Source of the DNA: a virus
IMG/VR virus record: IMGVR_UViG_3300028666_000008
Coordinates: 1-44,667 of that record
Direction: 5' to 3' (one strand)
DNA length: 44,667 bases
Position 1 is the first letter of the stretch; each line of letters begins with the position of its first letter. Made by a program: the position numbers and the translations under genes. Shown here piece after piece: positions 30,723 to 39,326 of the stretch. Under the pieces are notes generated by a model. It was not told the origin of the DNA. It saw nothing but the letters and a program-made list of their open reading frames with translations, and did not search any database.

Positions 30723-32318
30723 ATGGCGAACTTCGCACCAATGATGTCCGCAGAGAATCCGTACGCGGCGGCATCGGCCCACGGCGGAGGAGCTCAGGCG
30801 GGGCTCGACTTCGTTCGTCAATTGCGCGAAGCGGCGAACCAACAGCAGCAATTACAGGCGCAGGGGCAGCAGAAGGCCTTTAACGACGAACTTGAACTGC
30901 GCAAGCAGGGATACGTCCCCTACTATCAGAATTCCGGTCCTGCGGACCCTAGCCAACCCAATGGGCTGAAGACTCGCACGCCGGTCCAGGGAGCGAGTCC
31001 CAGCGATACCGTCACCACACCGGACGGTCGTAAGTGGGTTAAGGCGCCACCTCAACTGACGCCCGAACAGCAAGCTACCCAACAGCACCAGGGCAACGGC
31101 GACTTGCTGACCGCGCTCAAAGATGGGGCCCGGCCGGTGTCTCCGCAGGGGACAGTGCAGCAGTACGGCGACATCCCCGTGCAGAGGATGGATGAAAGCG
31201 GCAACCTGTCGAATACGGGCCGCAGTGGTGTGAACCTGCCGGTATCCGATCAGCCTGGCACCGCGATGTCAATCGGCGGGCAGAAGCTGTACATGCCCAC
31301 GGAAGCGGAAAAGTCGGAAGACGATCTCCGCAAGAAAACGACCCAGGCGAGCGCGATGCAGGATGCCGAGGGCTGGGTGCTTCCGGATTCCCTGGCGCGC
31401 GCCGCGGCGAAGCATGCGGGCCTCCCGGATGATGCGCTGGTAGGAGTGAAGCTGCCGCATGAGACAGTCGCCGAGGCGTTCAAGGCCGGCACAACGCCGG
31501 ATAAGCCGGAGCGGCCCGACGCTACGCAGATCATTCCCGGGTACCAGGATGCGAGTGGCAGCCCGCTCGTGTTCGATCGAACCAAGGGCACGGCAACGCC
31601 GGTAAAGATGCCACCCGGCGCCAAGCAAGTGCTCACGCCAGAGCAGAGGGAGCGCGCCGGCGAAGTCGCCGATCGCCGGAAGGCCGCGGCGGATCAGCGT
31701 CAGCAGATCGAGGATGACCGGCAGCAGAAGGTGATCGAGGAGCTGGGCGGGAAGCGCGAGAAGATCAATACCGAGCGCGCGAAATTATCCCAGCACATGC
31801 AGGACCTGATCTCCGAGTCACGCAAGAAAGACGGCGAACTGGTGACGATCCGCGACTTCGAGAGCGGAAAAACGGCACAGAAGCCGATGTCGAAAGCCGT
31901 GCGCCTGCAGATCGCCGGCCGGTATCAGGACGTCAAAGCCAGCTGGGACGCGCTCGGTAAACAGTCCGACACGTTTAGCAAGCAGATCGAGCAGCGCCAG
32001 GCGAAACGCAAGCCGGCCGCAGATCAACCAGCGCCGGCGGCCGCGGCCGCGCCAACGCCCAGGGTGCAAGTGAATGGCGGCGGAGCGCAACCGCTCGACC
32101 AGGGCCGGCCGGTGGGACACGCGACGGGCGACATGGAAATGATCGACGGCAAGCTCCACCGCTGGGACGGCACGAAGTTTGTGCCCAACGATCAATATTC
32201 GCCTGCAGGGAAGACGGCGACCATGGACCACGTCAGGGCGTACGCCAAGCAGAAGGGCATCGGCGAGGCCGCCGCGGTCCGCGAATTCAAGTCGTCGGGA
32301 TTCACGATCGGACAATGA
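30723..32318 (+). CDS. Internal virion-type protein, Gln-rich coiled coil, 531 aa
   Basis: AGGAG stands six bases before ATG 30723. N-terminal helix with Q repeats (REAANQQQQLQAQGQQKAFN), a disordered Pro/Gly/Ser middle, then a long charged coiled coil (RKAAADQRQQIEDDRQQKVI) and a Pro/Ala tail. Such extended proteins are typical of podovirus ejection proteins stored in the capsid. No enzymatic domain is visible. The next gene starts one base after its stop. Confidence 0.62.
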   Translation: MANFAPMMSAENPYAAASAHGGGAQAGLDFVRQLREAANQQQQLQAQGQQKAFNDELELRKQGYVPYYQNSGPADPSQPNGLKTRTPVQGASPSDTVTTPDGRKWVKAPPQLTPEQQATQQHQGNGDLLTALKDGARPVSPQGTVQQYGDIPVQRMDESGNLSNTGRSGVNLPVSDQPGTAMSIGGQKLYMPTEAEKSEDDLRKKTTQASAMQDAEGWVLPDSLARAAAKHAGLPDDALVGVKLPHETVAEAFKAGTTPDKPERPDATQIIPGYQDASGSPLVFDRTKGTATPVKMPPGAKQVLTPEQRERAGEVADRRKAAADQRQQIEDDRQQKVIEELGGKREKINTERAKLSQHMQDLISESRKKDGELVTIRDFESGKTAQKPMSKAVRLQIAGRYQDVKASWDALGKQSDTFSKQIEQRQAKRKPAADQPAPAAAAAPTPRVQVNGGGAQPLDQGRPVGHATGDMEMIDGKLHRWDGTKFVPNDQYSPAGKTATMDHVRAYAKQKGIGEAAAVREFKSSGFTIGQ

Positions 32319-32319
32319 C

Positions 32320-35300
32320 ATGGCGGATCAGCAGCTCACCCCGGATAGCTTCATGGCCGGGCAGAAGGCCGCTCCGGAACTGACGCCGGATGCTTTCATG
32401 CGGATGTCCGGAGGCGGAGCGCAGCCGCCCGCTCCCAGCGGACAGCTGAAACCCTCGCAGCAACTGCCGCAACCCGACCAGGTGGTGCAGGATGCTACCC
32501 AGCACGCCCGCGTGATCGTAGAGGCGGCCACACGGCCCAGGCCGGTGTCAGGCATGGAGAGACTCGGCGGCGTACCGCCGGGCCCGGGGCCGCTGCCTCA
32601 GCTGCCTGTTCCGTGGGAGACAGAACTACAGCAGAATCCCAAAGGCAATAACGACATTCCGGACGATCTCCCGCAAAGAATTCTGAACAAGGGCATCGCC
32701 GGGGTGGGAGAGCTCGCCTCCGGTATCGAACAGATGGCAGAGCCGGGAGCGAGGCAAAAAGCCGGCGGAGCCCATCATGCTCTTGGCGGCGCGTTCGGTC
32801 TCGCGACCCCCACCCTCCTGGGTGCGGGCGCGGCCGCTCCGATCAAGACCGCCGTAACGCTAGCGGTGACCGCGGCGGCACAACACGGCGCCGAAACGGG
32901 CCTATCCTACCTTGGCATGCCGAAGGAGTATGCCGAGGTCGCAGGCGACCTGGTGGGCCTCATCTCTGGCGCGGTGGCTCACGGCAAACTGACGAAAGCC
33001 TCTATACGGCAGGAAGTGGAACCGATCCTCGCGGACCGGATGAAGGAGAAAGCAAATGTTCCCACCGAAGAAAAAGCCGGCCAAGGCGCCGAGCGTCAGG
33101 CGGCCGACACCCAAGCGAGGCCAGGCGTCACAGCCGGCGGGCTCTCTGCTCGATCGACTGAACCAGGCAACCAACCGGCCGCGGTCGAACCCGGTGCCAC
33201 AGGCCATCCCACCCCGCAAGCGGAGGTAACCCATGCACCGAGTCACGCTCGAGATCAGACTCCGCCCGGCGCAGCTCCGCGAGGTGGAGTCGTTAGCGGG
33301 CAGCCATCGCCTGTACCGCAAGGGGACGGACTACAGCTGGTACCTGGACCTCCCGGACCGGGCCGAGGCGGACCTGGCAATGGTGAACCTGGAGCTCATC
33401 CCGGGAGTGAAGGTTCGAATACTCGGCGGGTAACCGGTTCGGCCGATCTGCCTTTGACGCCGGCGGGCAAAGAGCAGGCGAAAAAGCTCGACGTTCCGGC
33501 GGACGTGAAAGTGTTCCACGCGCCGAACGATCGCTCCGCGGAGACGGCGCGGACAGCCAGCGATCGCGCGGAGCCGGCGGCCTGGCTGGAACCCTGGAAA
33601 CTTGGCGCGCATGAAGGGAAGCCGCTTCCGGCTGCGCAGCCCCTACTTGACGATCTGATGCGCAATCCGGATAAGCACCCGGGTGCGAGCCCACACTCCG
33701 GCGAGGAGGGGGAACCGTTCCGCCAGGCGCGCGATCGCCTGGTGACCGGCGCAGCGCGGCAGCGGGGAGGTCTCGGCCCGGGAGAGAGGGTACTCAACGT
33801 CACGAGCGGCCGCGCAATCGGAATCATAGCGGGCAAACCTTCGATGGAAGTGGAGCCGGGCGCGTTCTACCGGAAGACGGCCGGAGGAGTCACGCAAGTA
33901 CCATCAATCTCGGAGCCAGGCCAGTATTTCACGACGCACGCGGAAACACCCTGGAACCCGGCGGAGAGTGGGAGTACAATCAGTCAGGAGCAAGGCAATG
34001 AACGGTCAGACGCAAAGCCAGTGGACGCCGGAGCAGCTCGAGAAGGGCGGCCGGATGATGGAGCTGGTGCGCCAGTCAAGGGACGCGCATCTGGTGAAGA
34101 CACGGATGTCCTCATCCCAGGCGAAGACCGAGCCCTCCGAGCCCGCTACGAAGTCCGCGAACTAGCGGACGTACAACCCTCGCACAACGGTCAAACGTTC
34201 CTCCCCAACGAGCGGTACGCTCACCACAACGAGCGCGACTATTCGAAACCCGAGAATCAACAGCGGGTGATCGAGAACAGCAGCGAGGAGCGCTTCAATC
34301 CCCGGTACCACATCACCGACAATCCGGACGCCACCAACGGACCGGTGGTCATAGACGAAGACGGCAATGCCCTCGGCGGCAACAGTCGGGCGATGCACCT
34401 TCAGCGGGTTTACGGCCGTGATGGGGCCGGCGCCGCGGCATACCGTGCCCTCCTCGAGAAGAGGGCCGGGCACTTCGGCATCGACCCTGCAGCCTTCCGT
34501 GAAATGCGGCAGCCCGTTCTGGTGCGTGTGATTTCGAACGACGAATTAACGACCGTACCAGGCGGGTCAAAGTGGGCGATCCGTAAGACCAATGTCAGCG
34601 GCACGGCCCAGCTGTCGAGTTCTGAGCGCGCGGCCGCCGACGCCGGCCAGCTGGCCCCGGAACTGGTGGATCATATCGCCGGCGCGATCGAGGCGGCGGG
34701 CCAGGATGCCACACTGAACGATGCCCTTACCGGGAAGTCCGGAACGGCGATTGTGAACCGTCTGATCTCCGAAGGCTTCTTCAGCGAACAGGAGCGGCCG
34801 GCGCTGATGGATGGCAAGACCGGAGCCCTAACGCAGCTGGCCAAGGACCGGATCAGTAAGGCGATGCTGGGGCAATTCTTCCGCGACTCCGACCAGATCG
34901 CACGAACACCGGCATCTATCAAAGCGAAACTCGAACGTATTGCGGCGCCGCTCGCGAAGCTGCAGGCACATCCAGAATGGGATCTGACGCCGGCGATTCG
35001 CGAAGCAATCGACTTGCTCGAGTTTGCCGGCGCGCACAACATCAAGAACTTGAGCGACGTGGTGGCTCAGGAAAACATGTTCGGCGGAGCTCCGGAGTGG
35101 CACAGCGACGCGATTCAGCTGGCGGAGCTGTTGCGGGACGCCAAGCCCAACGACCTGGTGGCGGCAGTGCGGCGCTACGTAAACGATCGTGAGCCCACGA
35201 TGTTCGGGGAGTCGACGCCGGCGGAGGCCTTCGCCACCCATTTCGGTGGTGAGAAGGCGGAGCGGGCGCCGGCCGCGGCGACTTTGCCGGCACCGGAAGA

Positions 35301-37611
35301 TGTGCCGCGGAGTGCGGGCCCGGAGGAGCCTCCCGAAGTAAAGCGCTTCCTCAATGCCGGGGAGCGCGGCAGTTTTTCGTTCAAGCCCTCGAGCGGAAAG
35401 CCTGGCGTGGTGGAAGCAATTCTGCGCGCCGACATCAAAGAAGTCAAAGAGCTGAAGGCCAAGCGCGATGCTGCCCTGGCGGCCCTAAAGAAAGCGGAAG
35501 CCAACCCGGCCGAGAAAGCTTTCGGTCAGCGGATGGTGGAATACTACACGGGCGAACGTGACCGCTGGGTGTCGCGGGTGAACCAGGTGATCGACCGCCT
35601 GCGCACGTTGGTACCCGGCCCGGTGGAACGGCAGGGTATTTCGATCTATCGCGACTTCAAGGGACGGACCGGGGAGCTGAAGCAATGGCTCGACGGTACA
35701 CACGTGAATCTGAAGACGCTGGAGCCGGATGCTTACAAGACTGCGATGGAGCGGATCCAACAATTGCGGCCGGCGATCCTGCAGGCCATGCACCCAACCG
35801 CGCGCATGCTCGAGGCGGACAAGGTGTTGACGCAGATTGCAGAAGCTTCGTTTGCAGAGGGTCATCGGCTCGGCTTCATTCCGCGCGAGCTGAATTCTGA
35901 GCGGTACTTCACGCACCTGCTCTATCCGAAGGGGGAGGGCGAGACGCCGATACCGATCGGCGATCGCATCGGAAAGGCGCTCGGCGGGAAGATCGGCCGC
36001 GAGTACGCCTTCGCGGCCAGACGCGAATACCCAACGGTCCTCGACGCGATCGCCGACAACGCGAAGCCGAAGACCCTCGACGTATTCGACGCGTTCAGCA
36101 TTCACGGCGACAAGTTCGCGACGGCGCGGGCAACTCACCTGCTCATCGAAGCTCTGCAGCGGCCCGGCGCCGGCGGCTACGCCAACGGTGTGGGCAAGTG
36201 GGGAACGCACAGCGATAAGAGCGTGCCTAAGGACTGGGTGGAGATCGCGCCTCACGCCCGGCTGTTCCGTAACGACGTGCGATTCACCGATGAGAATGGA
36301 GAGGCGCAGATCGCACAGCAGACGCTCTTTGTCCCGAAGGTTGTGGAAAGGGCCTTGCGGCCGATCACAGATCCCGACTACATGAGCCGGCTGCCAGGCT
36401 TCGCCGCGTTGCGCCACAGCCAGGCGTATTTAAAGGCGGTGCAGTTGGGTCTGAGCTTCTTCCACGTGACCACCGAAAACTACATGGCCCTGGCGAACAT
36501 GGGGCCCAAGGGTTGGCTGGAAGGCCTGCGCGCGGATCGTCAGAGTGCAGAGTTCCTGCGGGCGGAACGGGAGTTTATCGCGCACGGCGGTACCACCTCG
36601 GTGCTCGGCCGGACAGTGGAGGCATACAAGGCGCTCGAGCCGGGTCTGATTCCGACGTGGGGCGACATCTGGAAGAAGGCTCCGGTGATCCGAGAGGTGG
36701 ACGCACTGGCGCAGAAGATCACCGACTTCACCTTTGGCAAGATACAGCGGCAGTTTAAAGTTACGGACTACTCGCTCCACAAGGCGGCCTGGCTGGCGGA
36801 ACATCCGCAGGCGTCACAGGTGGAGACGGCCACGGCGATGTCCTCGATCGCGAAAGAGATCAACGCGGTGTATGGCGGCCTGAACTGGGAGAACGTGGGC
36901 CTCAATCACATGACGGTGGAAGTCGCGCGCGCAGTGATGCTGGCTCCCGACTGGACCATCAGTAACGTGTTCAACATCAAGTACGCGCTGGAACGGAGCA
37001 GCGCCGGCGGGAAGCTCGCGCGGATGTTCTGGACGCGGCAGCTTGTTGGCGGGATTGTGCTCACGGAGATGATGAGCCTGGCTATAGGTCACAAGCTCTC
37101 GAAGAATCCGACTCAGGTCTACATGGGCAAGGATTCGAACGGCGAGGATATCTATCAGAATTTGTTTTTCAAGGGCGCCGGCGGCGACGCTGTGAACCTG
37201 GTCCACAACGTCTGGGACTACGGCGGGGTAGAGGGCCTGGTGCGGACCATGGCGGGTAAGGCAGCGCCGTTTGTGCGCACCGGCCTGGAGTTGATTAGCA
37301 ATCGCGACTTTCTGGGCCACGAAGTGATTCCGAAAGGCATGAGCCCGCTCGCATCGACGGTCCGCGGAGTTTGGGAGGCAGCGAAGGGCGTGGCGCCGAC
37401 GCCTCTCACCCTCAGTAACTGGAAAGACATGCTGGTGGGTCCCAACGCCGATCAGTACAGCGTGCCGGAGTTCTTCACGGTACCATTCGCAGGAACGCCG
37501 CCGCGGCACGTTCCACCTGGCGGGATGCGAATGACCAGGCGCGGCCTCGAGGATGCGCCGGAAAAAGAGAATCAGTCGACCTGGGACGAAATCATGACGG
37601 GCAAGCGCTAG
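32320..37611 (+). CDS. Polyvalent internal virion protein with degenerate histidine-phosphatase and ddrB-like ParB domains, 1763 aa
   Basis: Start ATG 32320. Residues 1-245 are Pro/Gln-rich with a Gly/Ala-rich hydrophobic part. About 245-365 is a disordered linker. About 366-515 follows a histidine-phosphatase fold (DLPLTPAGKEQAKKL, FHAPNDRSAETARTAS, LGAHEGKPL), but the RHG motif reads AHPG and the second active histidine reads VTSG. About 610-704 is a ddrB-like ParB domain (RYEVRELADVQPSHNG, GPVVIDEDGNALGGNSR). The rest, about 705-1763, is long and helical and ends in a region resembling polyvalent-protein-associated domains. Polyvalent proteins are injected with the DNA and bundle several activities. 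Three short ORFs lie nested in another frame (33056-34165). Confidence 0.78.
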   Translation: MADQQLTPDSFMAGQKAAPELTPDAFMRMSGGGAQPPAPSGQLKPSQQLPQPDQVVQDATQHARVIVEAATRPRPVSGMERLGGVPPGPGPLPQLPVPWETELQQNPKGNNDIPDDLPQRILNKGIAGVGELASGIEQMAEPGARQKAGGAHHALGGAFGLATPTLLGAGAAAPIKTAVTLAVTAAAQHGAETGLSYLGMPKEYAEVAGDLVGLISGAVAHGKLTKASIRQEVEPILADRMKEKANVPTEEKAGQGAERQAADTQARPGVTAGGLSARSTEPGNQPAAVEPGATGHPTPQAEVTHAPSHARDQTPPGAAPRGGVVSGQPSPVPQGDGLQLVPGPPGPGRGGPGNGEPGAHPGSEGSNTRRVTGSADLPLTPAGKEQAKKLDVPADVKVFHAPNDRSAETARTASDRAEPAAWLEPWKLGAHEGKPLPAAQPLLDDLMRNPDKHPGASPHSGEEGEPFRQARDRLVTGAARQRGGLGPGERVLNVTSGRAIGIIAGKPSMEVEPGAFYRKTAGGVTQVPSISEPGQYFTTHAETPWNPAESGSTISQEQGNERSDAKPVDAGAAREGRPDDGAGAPVKGRASGEDTDVLIPGEDRALRARYEVRELADVQPSHNGQTFLPNERYAHHNERDYSKPENQQRVIENSSEERFNPRYHITDNPDATNGPVVIDEDGNALGGNSRAMHLQRVYGRDGAGAAAYRALLEKRAGHFGIDPAAFREMRQPVLVRVISNDELTTVPGGSKWAIRKTNVSGTAQLSSSERAAADAGQLAPELVDHIAGAIEAAGQDATLNDALTGKSGTAIVNRLISEGFFSEQERPALMDGKTGALTQLAKDRISKAMLGQFFRDSDQIARTPASIKAKLERIAAPLAKLQAHPEWDLTPAIREAIDLLEFAGAHNIKNLSDVVAQENMFGGAPEWHSDAIQLAELLRDAKPNDLVAAVRRYVNDREPTMFGESTPAEAFATHFGGEKAERAPAAATLPAPEDVPRSAGPEEPPEVKRFLNAGERGSFSFKPSSGKPGVVEAILRADIKEVKELKAKRDAALAALKKAEANPAEKAFGQRMVEYYTGERDRWVSRVNQVIDRLRTLVPGPVERQGISIYRDFKGRTGELKQWLDGTHVNLKTLEPDAYKTAMERIQQLRPAILQAMHPTARMLEADKVLTQIAEASFAEGHRLGFIPRELNSERYFTHLLYPKGEGETPIPIGDRIGKALGGKIGREYAFAARREYPTVLDAIADNAKPKTLDVFDAFSIHGDKFATARATHLLIEALQRPGAGGYANGVGKWGTHSDKSVPKDWVEIAPHARLFRNDVRFTDENGEAQIAQQTLFVPKVVERALRPITDPDYMSRLPGFAALRHSQAYLKAVQLGLSFFHVTTENYMALANMGPKGWLEGLRADRQSAEFLRAEREFIAHGGTTSVLGRTVEAYKALEPGLIPTWGDIWKKAPVIREVDALAQKITDFTFGKIQRQFKVTDYSLHKAAWLAEHPQASQVETATAMSSIAKEINAVYGGLNWENVGLNHMTVEVARAVMLAPDWTISNVFNIKYALERSSAGGKLARMFWTRQLVGGIVLTEMMSLAIGHKLSKNPTQVYMGKDSNGEDIYQNLFFKGAGGDAVNLVHNVWDYGGVEGLVRTMAGKAAPFVRTGLELISNRDFLGHEVIPKGMSPLASTVRGVWEAAKGVAPTPLTLSNWKDMLVGPNADQYSVPEFFTVPFAGTPPRHVPPGGMRMTRRGLEDAPEKENQSTWDEIMTGKR
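33056..33229 (+). CDS. Nested small basic ORF in the polyvalent gene linker, 57 aa
   Basis: ATG 33056 lies inside the polyvalent gene in the +1 frame, preceded by a perfect AAGGAG with seven bases spacing. The product MFPPKKKPAKAPSVRRPTPK is very basic and Pro-rich to its end PPRKRR, suited to nucleic-acid binding. In the main frame this stretch encodes a low-complexity linker. Whether it is translated is not known; the ribosome site is better than those of most genes around it. Confidence 0.5.
   Translation: MFPPKKKPAKAPSVRRPTPKRGQASQPAGSLLDRLNQATNRPRSNPVPQAIPPRKRR
33233..33433 (+). CDS. Nested small ORF in the polyvalent gene linker, 66 aa
   Basis: ATG 33233 follows the stop of the first nested ORF by three bases, with GGAGG six bases upstream, so the two look like a coupled pair. 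MHRVTLEIRLRPAQLREVES and later YSWYLDLPDRAEADLAMVNL look like a folded alpha/beta protein with normal hydrophobic spacing. The main frame here is Pro/Gly/Arg-rich filler. No family recognised. Confidence 0.55.
   Translation: MHRVTLEIRLRPAQLREVESLAGSHRLYRKGTDYSWYLDLPDRAEADLAMVNLELIPGVKVRILGG
33998..34165 (+). CDS. Nested small ORF in the polyvalent gene, 55 aa
   Basis: ATG 33998 has AGGAG with seven bases spacing and lies in the same +1 frame as the two earlier nested ORFs. MNGQTQSQWTPEQLEKGGRM and the following helix (MELVRQSRDAHLVKTRM) are protein-like with a disordered Ser/Pro/Glu tail. The main frame at this place is the linker between the phosphatase-like and ParB-like domains. Confidence 0.5.
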   Translation: MNGQTQSQWTPEQLEKGGRMMELVRQSRDAHLVKTRMSSSQAKTEPSEPATKSAN

Positions 37612-37898
37612 TACTTTCCGCCGTGGGTGATGGCCGAGTTTGCGTCCATACGGGCCTCGCGGATCTTGCGAATCGCTGTGGTGCGATCGGGGCTCGGCGG
37701 CACGTCTCGCACAATCACTTTCACGGCTTCGGCAAGGATTTCGCGCACTCGTTTGCCGGCGGCCACCTGGTCATCGTCCCACTTGTGATACTCGAAGGCG
37801 TCGTCGATTGCCTGCTCGACTTCCGGTGTGAGGGTAGCAGCTCTGGTGAAGTCAACTCGCGTCGGTCTGTCGGTGGTGGTCTCTACCATGGCTCCCAT
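37608..37898 (-). CDS. Acb2/Tad1-like hairpin protein, candidate anti-CBASS or anti-Thoeris sponge, 96 aa
   Basis: Residues about 20-95 are two helices with the pattern F-E-Y-H...Q-V-A-A-G-K-R-V-R-E-I and PPSPDRTTAIRKIREARMDA plus NSAI. This closely follows the Acb2 family of phage proteins that bind cyclic nucleotide or gcADPR signals and block CBASS or Thoeris immunity. Length and the P-S-x-D/E-x-T/S-x-A-x-x-K-x-x-E/R-A core match. It is a single gene on the opposite strand right after the late operon, a typical anti-defence position. Start is ATG 37898 or ATG 37889; neither has a clear ribosome site. Binding activity is inferred from the family. Confidence 0.75.
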   Translation of the reverse strand: MGAMVETTTDRPTRVDFTRAATLTPEVEQAIDDAFEYHKWDDDQVAAGKRVREILAEAVKVIVRDVPPSPDRTTAIRKIREARMDANSAITHGGKY

Positions 37899-37926
37899 TA
37901 TGTCGAATTACCCGGCAGAGGGGAAC

Positions 37927-38109
37927 ATGACGGGGTGGATCTCGGTGACAATGGGCGTTCTCGCGGTGGCAGGCCAGGTGGCGAACGTGTTTCTCAATTT
38001 AAAGCTTCGGAATTCGCTGCTCGAACAGGAAAAGAAGATCCTCGCCGAGGTGGACGTGACTTACAAGCGCAAGGACGTCTGCGCGGCTGAGATGCAGGCC
38101 TTGTCGTAG
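37927..38109 (+). CDS. Small membrane protein with coiled-coil tail, 60 aa
   Basis: ATG 37927 has GAGGGG about four bases upstream; longer in-frame starts overlap the divergent gene. One membrane segment (VTMGVLAVAGQVANVFLNL) then a charged helix (KLRNSLLEQEKKILAEVDVT). It resembles small phage membrane proteins placed near tail or lysis genes; no role is assigned. It is convergent with the zinc-ribbon genes that follow. Confidence 0.6.
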   Translation: MTGWISVTMGVLAVAGQVANVFLNLKLRNSLLEQEKKILAEVDVTYKRKDVCAAEMQALS

Positions 38110-38111
38110 AT

Positions 38112-38387
38112 TCACTCGGCCGAGCGTTCCGTGGTGAATGTGACGACGTCGACGCCGGCGAGAGCTCTGTAGACCTGGTGAAGCGTCTTGATGGCGTCGG
38201 GAACATTGCTATCGTAGCGTTGGCCGCATTGAGGGCACTTCTGCGGCGGCTCGAATGGCCTGGGGCCTGACGCGGGCTGGAACTGCGAGGCGAAGTCCAG
38301 TGTCACCCGGGTCTCGCACTGGGTGCAGACTAATGTCGCGAACCTGAGGTCTCTGATCGAGATCAACATTTGCTTCTTCATGATCAC
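38112..38387 (-). CDS. Zinc-ribbon protein, 91 aa
   Basis: Contains LVCTQCETRV and KCPQCGQRYD, two C-x2-C knuckles about 30 residues apart, with a helical C-terminus. GTG 38387 overlaps the previous stop as GTGA; ATG 38381 is an alternative. It forms a two-gene leftward pair with the next zinc protein. Role unknown. Confidence 0.65.
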   Translation of the reverse strand: MIMKKQMLISIRDLRFATLVCTQCETRVTLDFASQFQPASGPRPFEPPQKCPQCGQRYDSNVPDAIKTLHQVYRALAGVDVVTFTTERSAE

Positions 38388-38578
38388 ACCCGGTTCTTCG
38401 ACGTCTTCCTCTTCGCCTCCTTCACCTTAGGAGGCCGCCCTATCTTCAGATTGCCCGGTGGTGTTTTCCAGTAGGGCGATCGGCACTTCGCACACCTAAC
38501 CGGCATGTCCGGCACTCTCCGTACCCATTCCGCCCCGCAACGGAGGCAGTGGCAAATCATGCTGGAAGGAATCGGCAT
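38384..38578 (-). CDS. Small zinc-ribbon protein, 64 aa
   Basis: ICHCLRCGAEWVRRVPDMPV followed by RCAKCRSPYWKTPP is a familiar rubredoxin-like knuckle of phage and bacterial small proteins (C-x2-C...W...P-x-R-C-x2-C-x-S-P-Y-W). The tail is Lys/Arg-rich. A nucleic-acid or RNA-polymerase contact is a reasonable guess, not shown. It is divergent from the OB-like gene with an 80-base promoter gap. Confidence 0.7.
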   Translation of the reverse strand: MPIPSSMICHCLRCGAEWVRRVPDMPVRCAKCRSPYWKTPPGNLKIGRPPKVKEAKRKTSKNRV

Positions 38579-38606
38579 AGCGCTCAGATGTTAGCACACT
38601 TTTCTA

Positions 38607-38636
38607 TTGACTTGTAATCGGCTCACGTGTGAGAAT
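38607..38636 (+). promoter_or_regulatory. Promoter with overlapping palindrome
   Basis: TTGACT (38607-38612), an 18-base spacer and GAGAAT (38631-38636) form a modest sigma-70-type promoter for the gene at 38658. CTCAC-GT-GTGAG (38622-38633) overlaps the -10 and is a perfect 5-bp dyad, a plausible operator. Confidence 0.45.
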
Positions 38637-38657
38637 ACTTATGGAGGCTGAAAGCGA

Positions 38658-39326
38658 ATGAGCGCAGCGTACCAGGTAGCACCGAAACCAATGACGAGCA
38701 GCAGCACCCTGCGGGAGCCCGTGGAGTTTGAGCCCAACACACCGGTGGAGGTGGCTTTGAAGTTCGCACAGGGCAAGCCGATCGAAACGCGCACCGGTCC
38801 GCGGGTGATGTTCTCGCTGACCGATGGGCGCGTGATGTTTCTGGATCCGGAGCCGGCGCGCCTGATCGAGGGCCTGAAGGCGCGCGCCGGCGAGAAGATC
38901 ACCGTGTGCATGCAGTGGACTGGGAAGCGAGGCGACGCCCGTCAGTGGACGGCCTGGCTGGCCACCGACACGGAACTGAGACGAGCACAGGCCGACGCTC
39001 GTGCGCAGGGCGACCGGTGGACGGATCGCAAACTGGAGGACAAGATGGTGAAGCGTGAACAGATCGCCCGGGAGCAATCGACACCTCCGCGGCCTTCGGC
39101 CGAAGCACCGAGCGGACCTACTCCGGTGGCCAAGCCGGCCATGGCTCCTCAGCAGATGCTTGAGCCCGCGTCGCTGATGCTGCTCTCGCAGACCCGGCAG
39201 CTGGTTGACGTGTACTGGTTCGCGTTGAGCTACGCGCGCAAAGAATACGGCGACCAGGTGAGCGCAGAGGTTGTCCTGGGCCTGGTGCAGTCGGCCGCGG
39301 CGGGGACGAAACATGCCGGGCGGTGA
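38658..39326 (+). CDS. OB-fold-like hypothetical protein, 222 aa
   Basis: GGAGG is ten bases upstream of ATG 38658. Residues about 30-105 show alternating strands (PVEVALKFAQGKPIETRTGP, RVMFSLTDGRVMFLDPEPAR, KITVCMQWTGKRGDARQWTA) that look like an OB fold of the kind found in single-stranded DNA-binding proteins. The second half is charged and disordered, then a helix (LVDVYWFALSYARKEYGDQV). A recombination or ssDNA role is suggested, not shown. Confidence 0.6.
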   Translation: MSAAYQVAPKPMTSSSTLREPVEFEPNTPVEVALKFAQGKPIETRTGPRVMFSLTDGRVMFLDPEPARLIEGLKARAGEKITVCMQWTGKRGDARQWTAWLATDTELRRAQADARAQGDRWTDRKLEDKMVKREQIAREQSTPPRPSAEAPSGPTPVAKPAMAPQQMLEPASLMLLSQTRQLVDVYWFALSYARKEYGDQVSAEVVLGLVQSAAAGTKHAGR

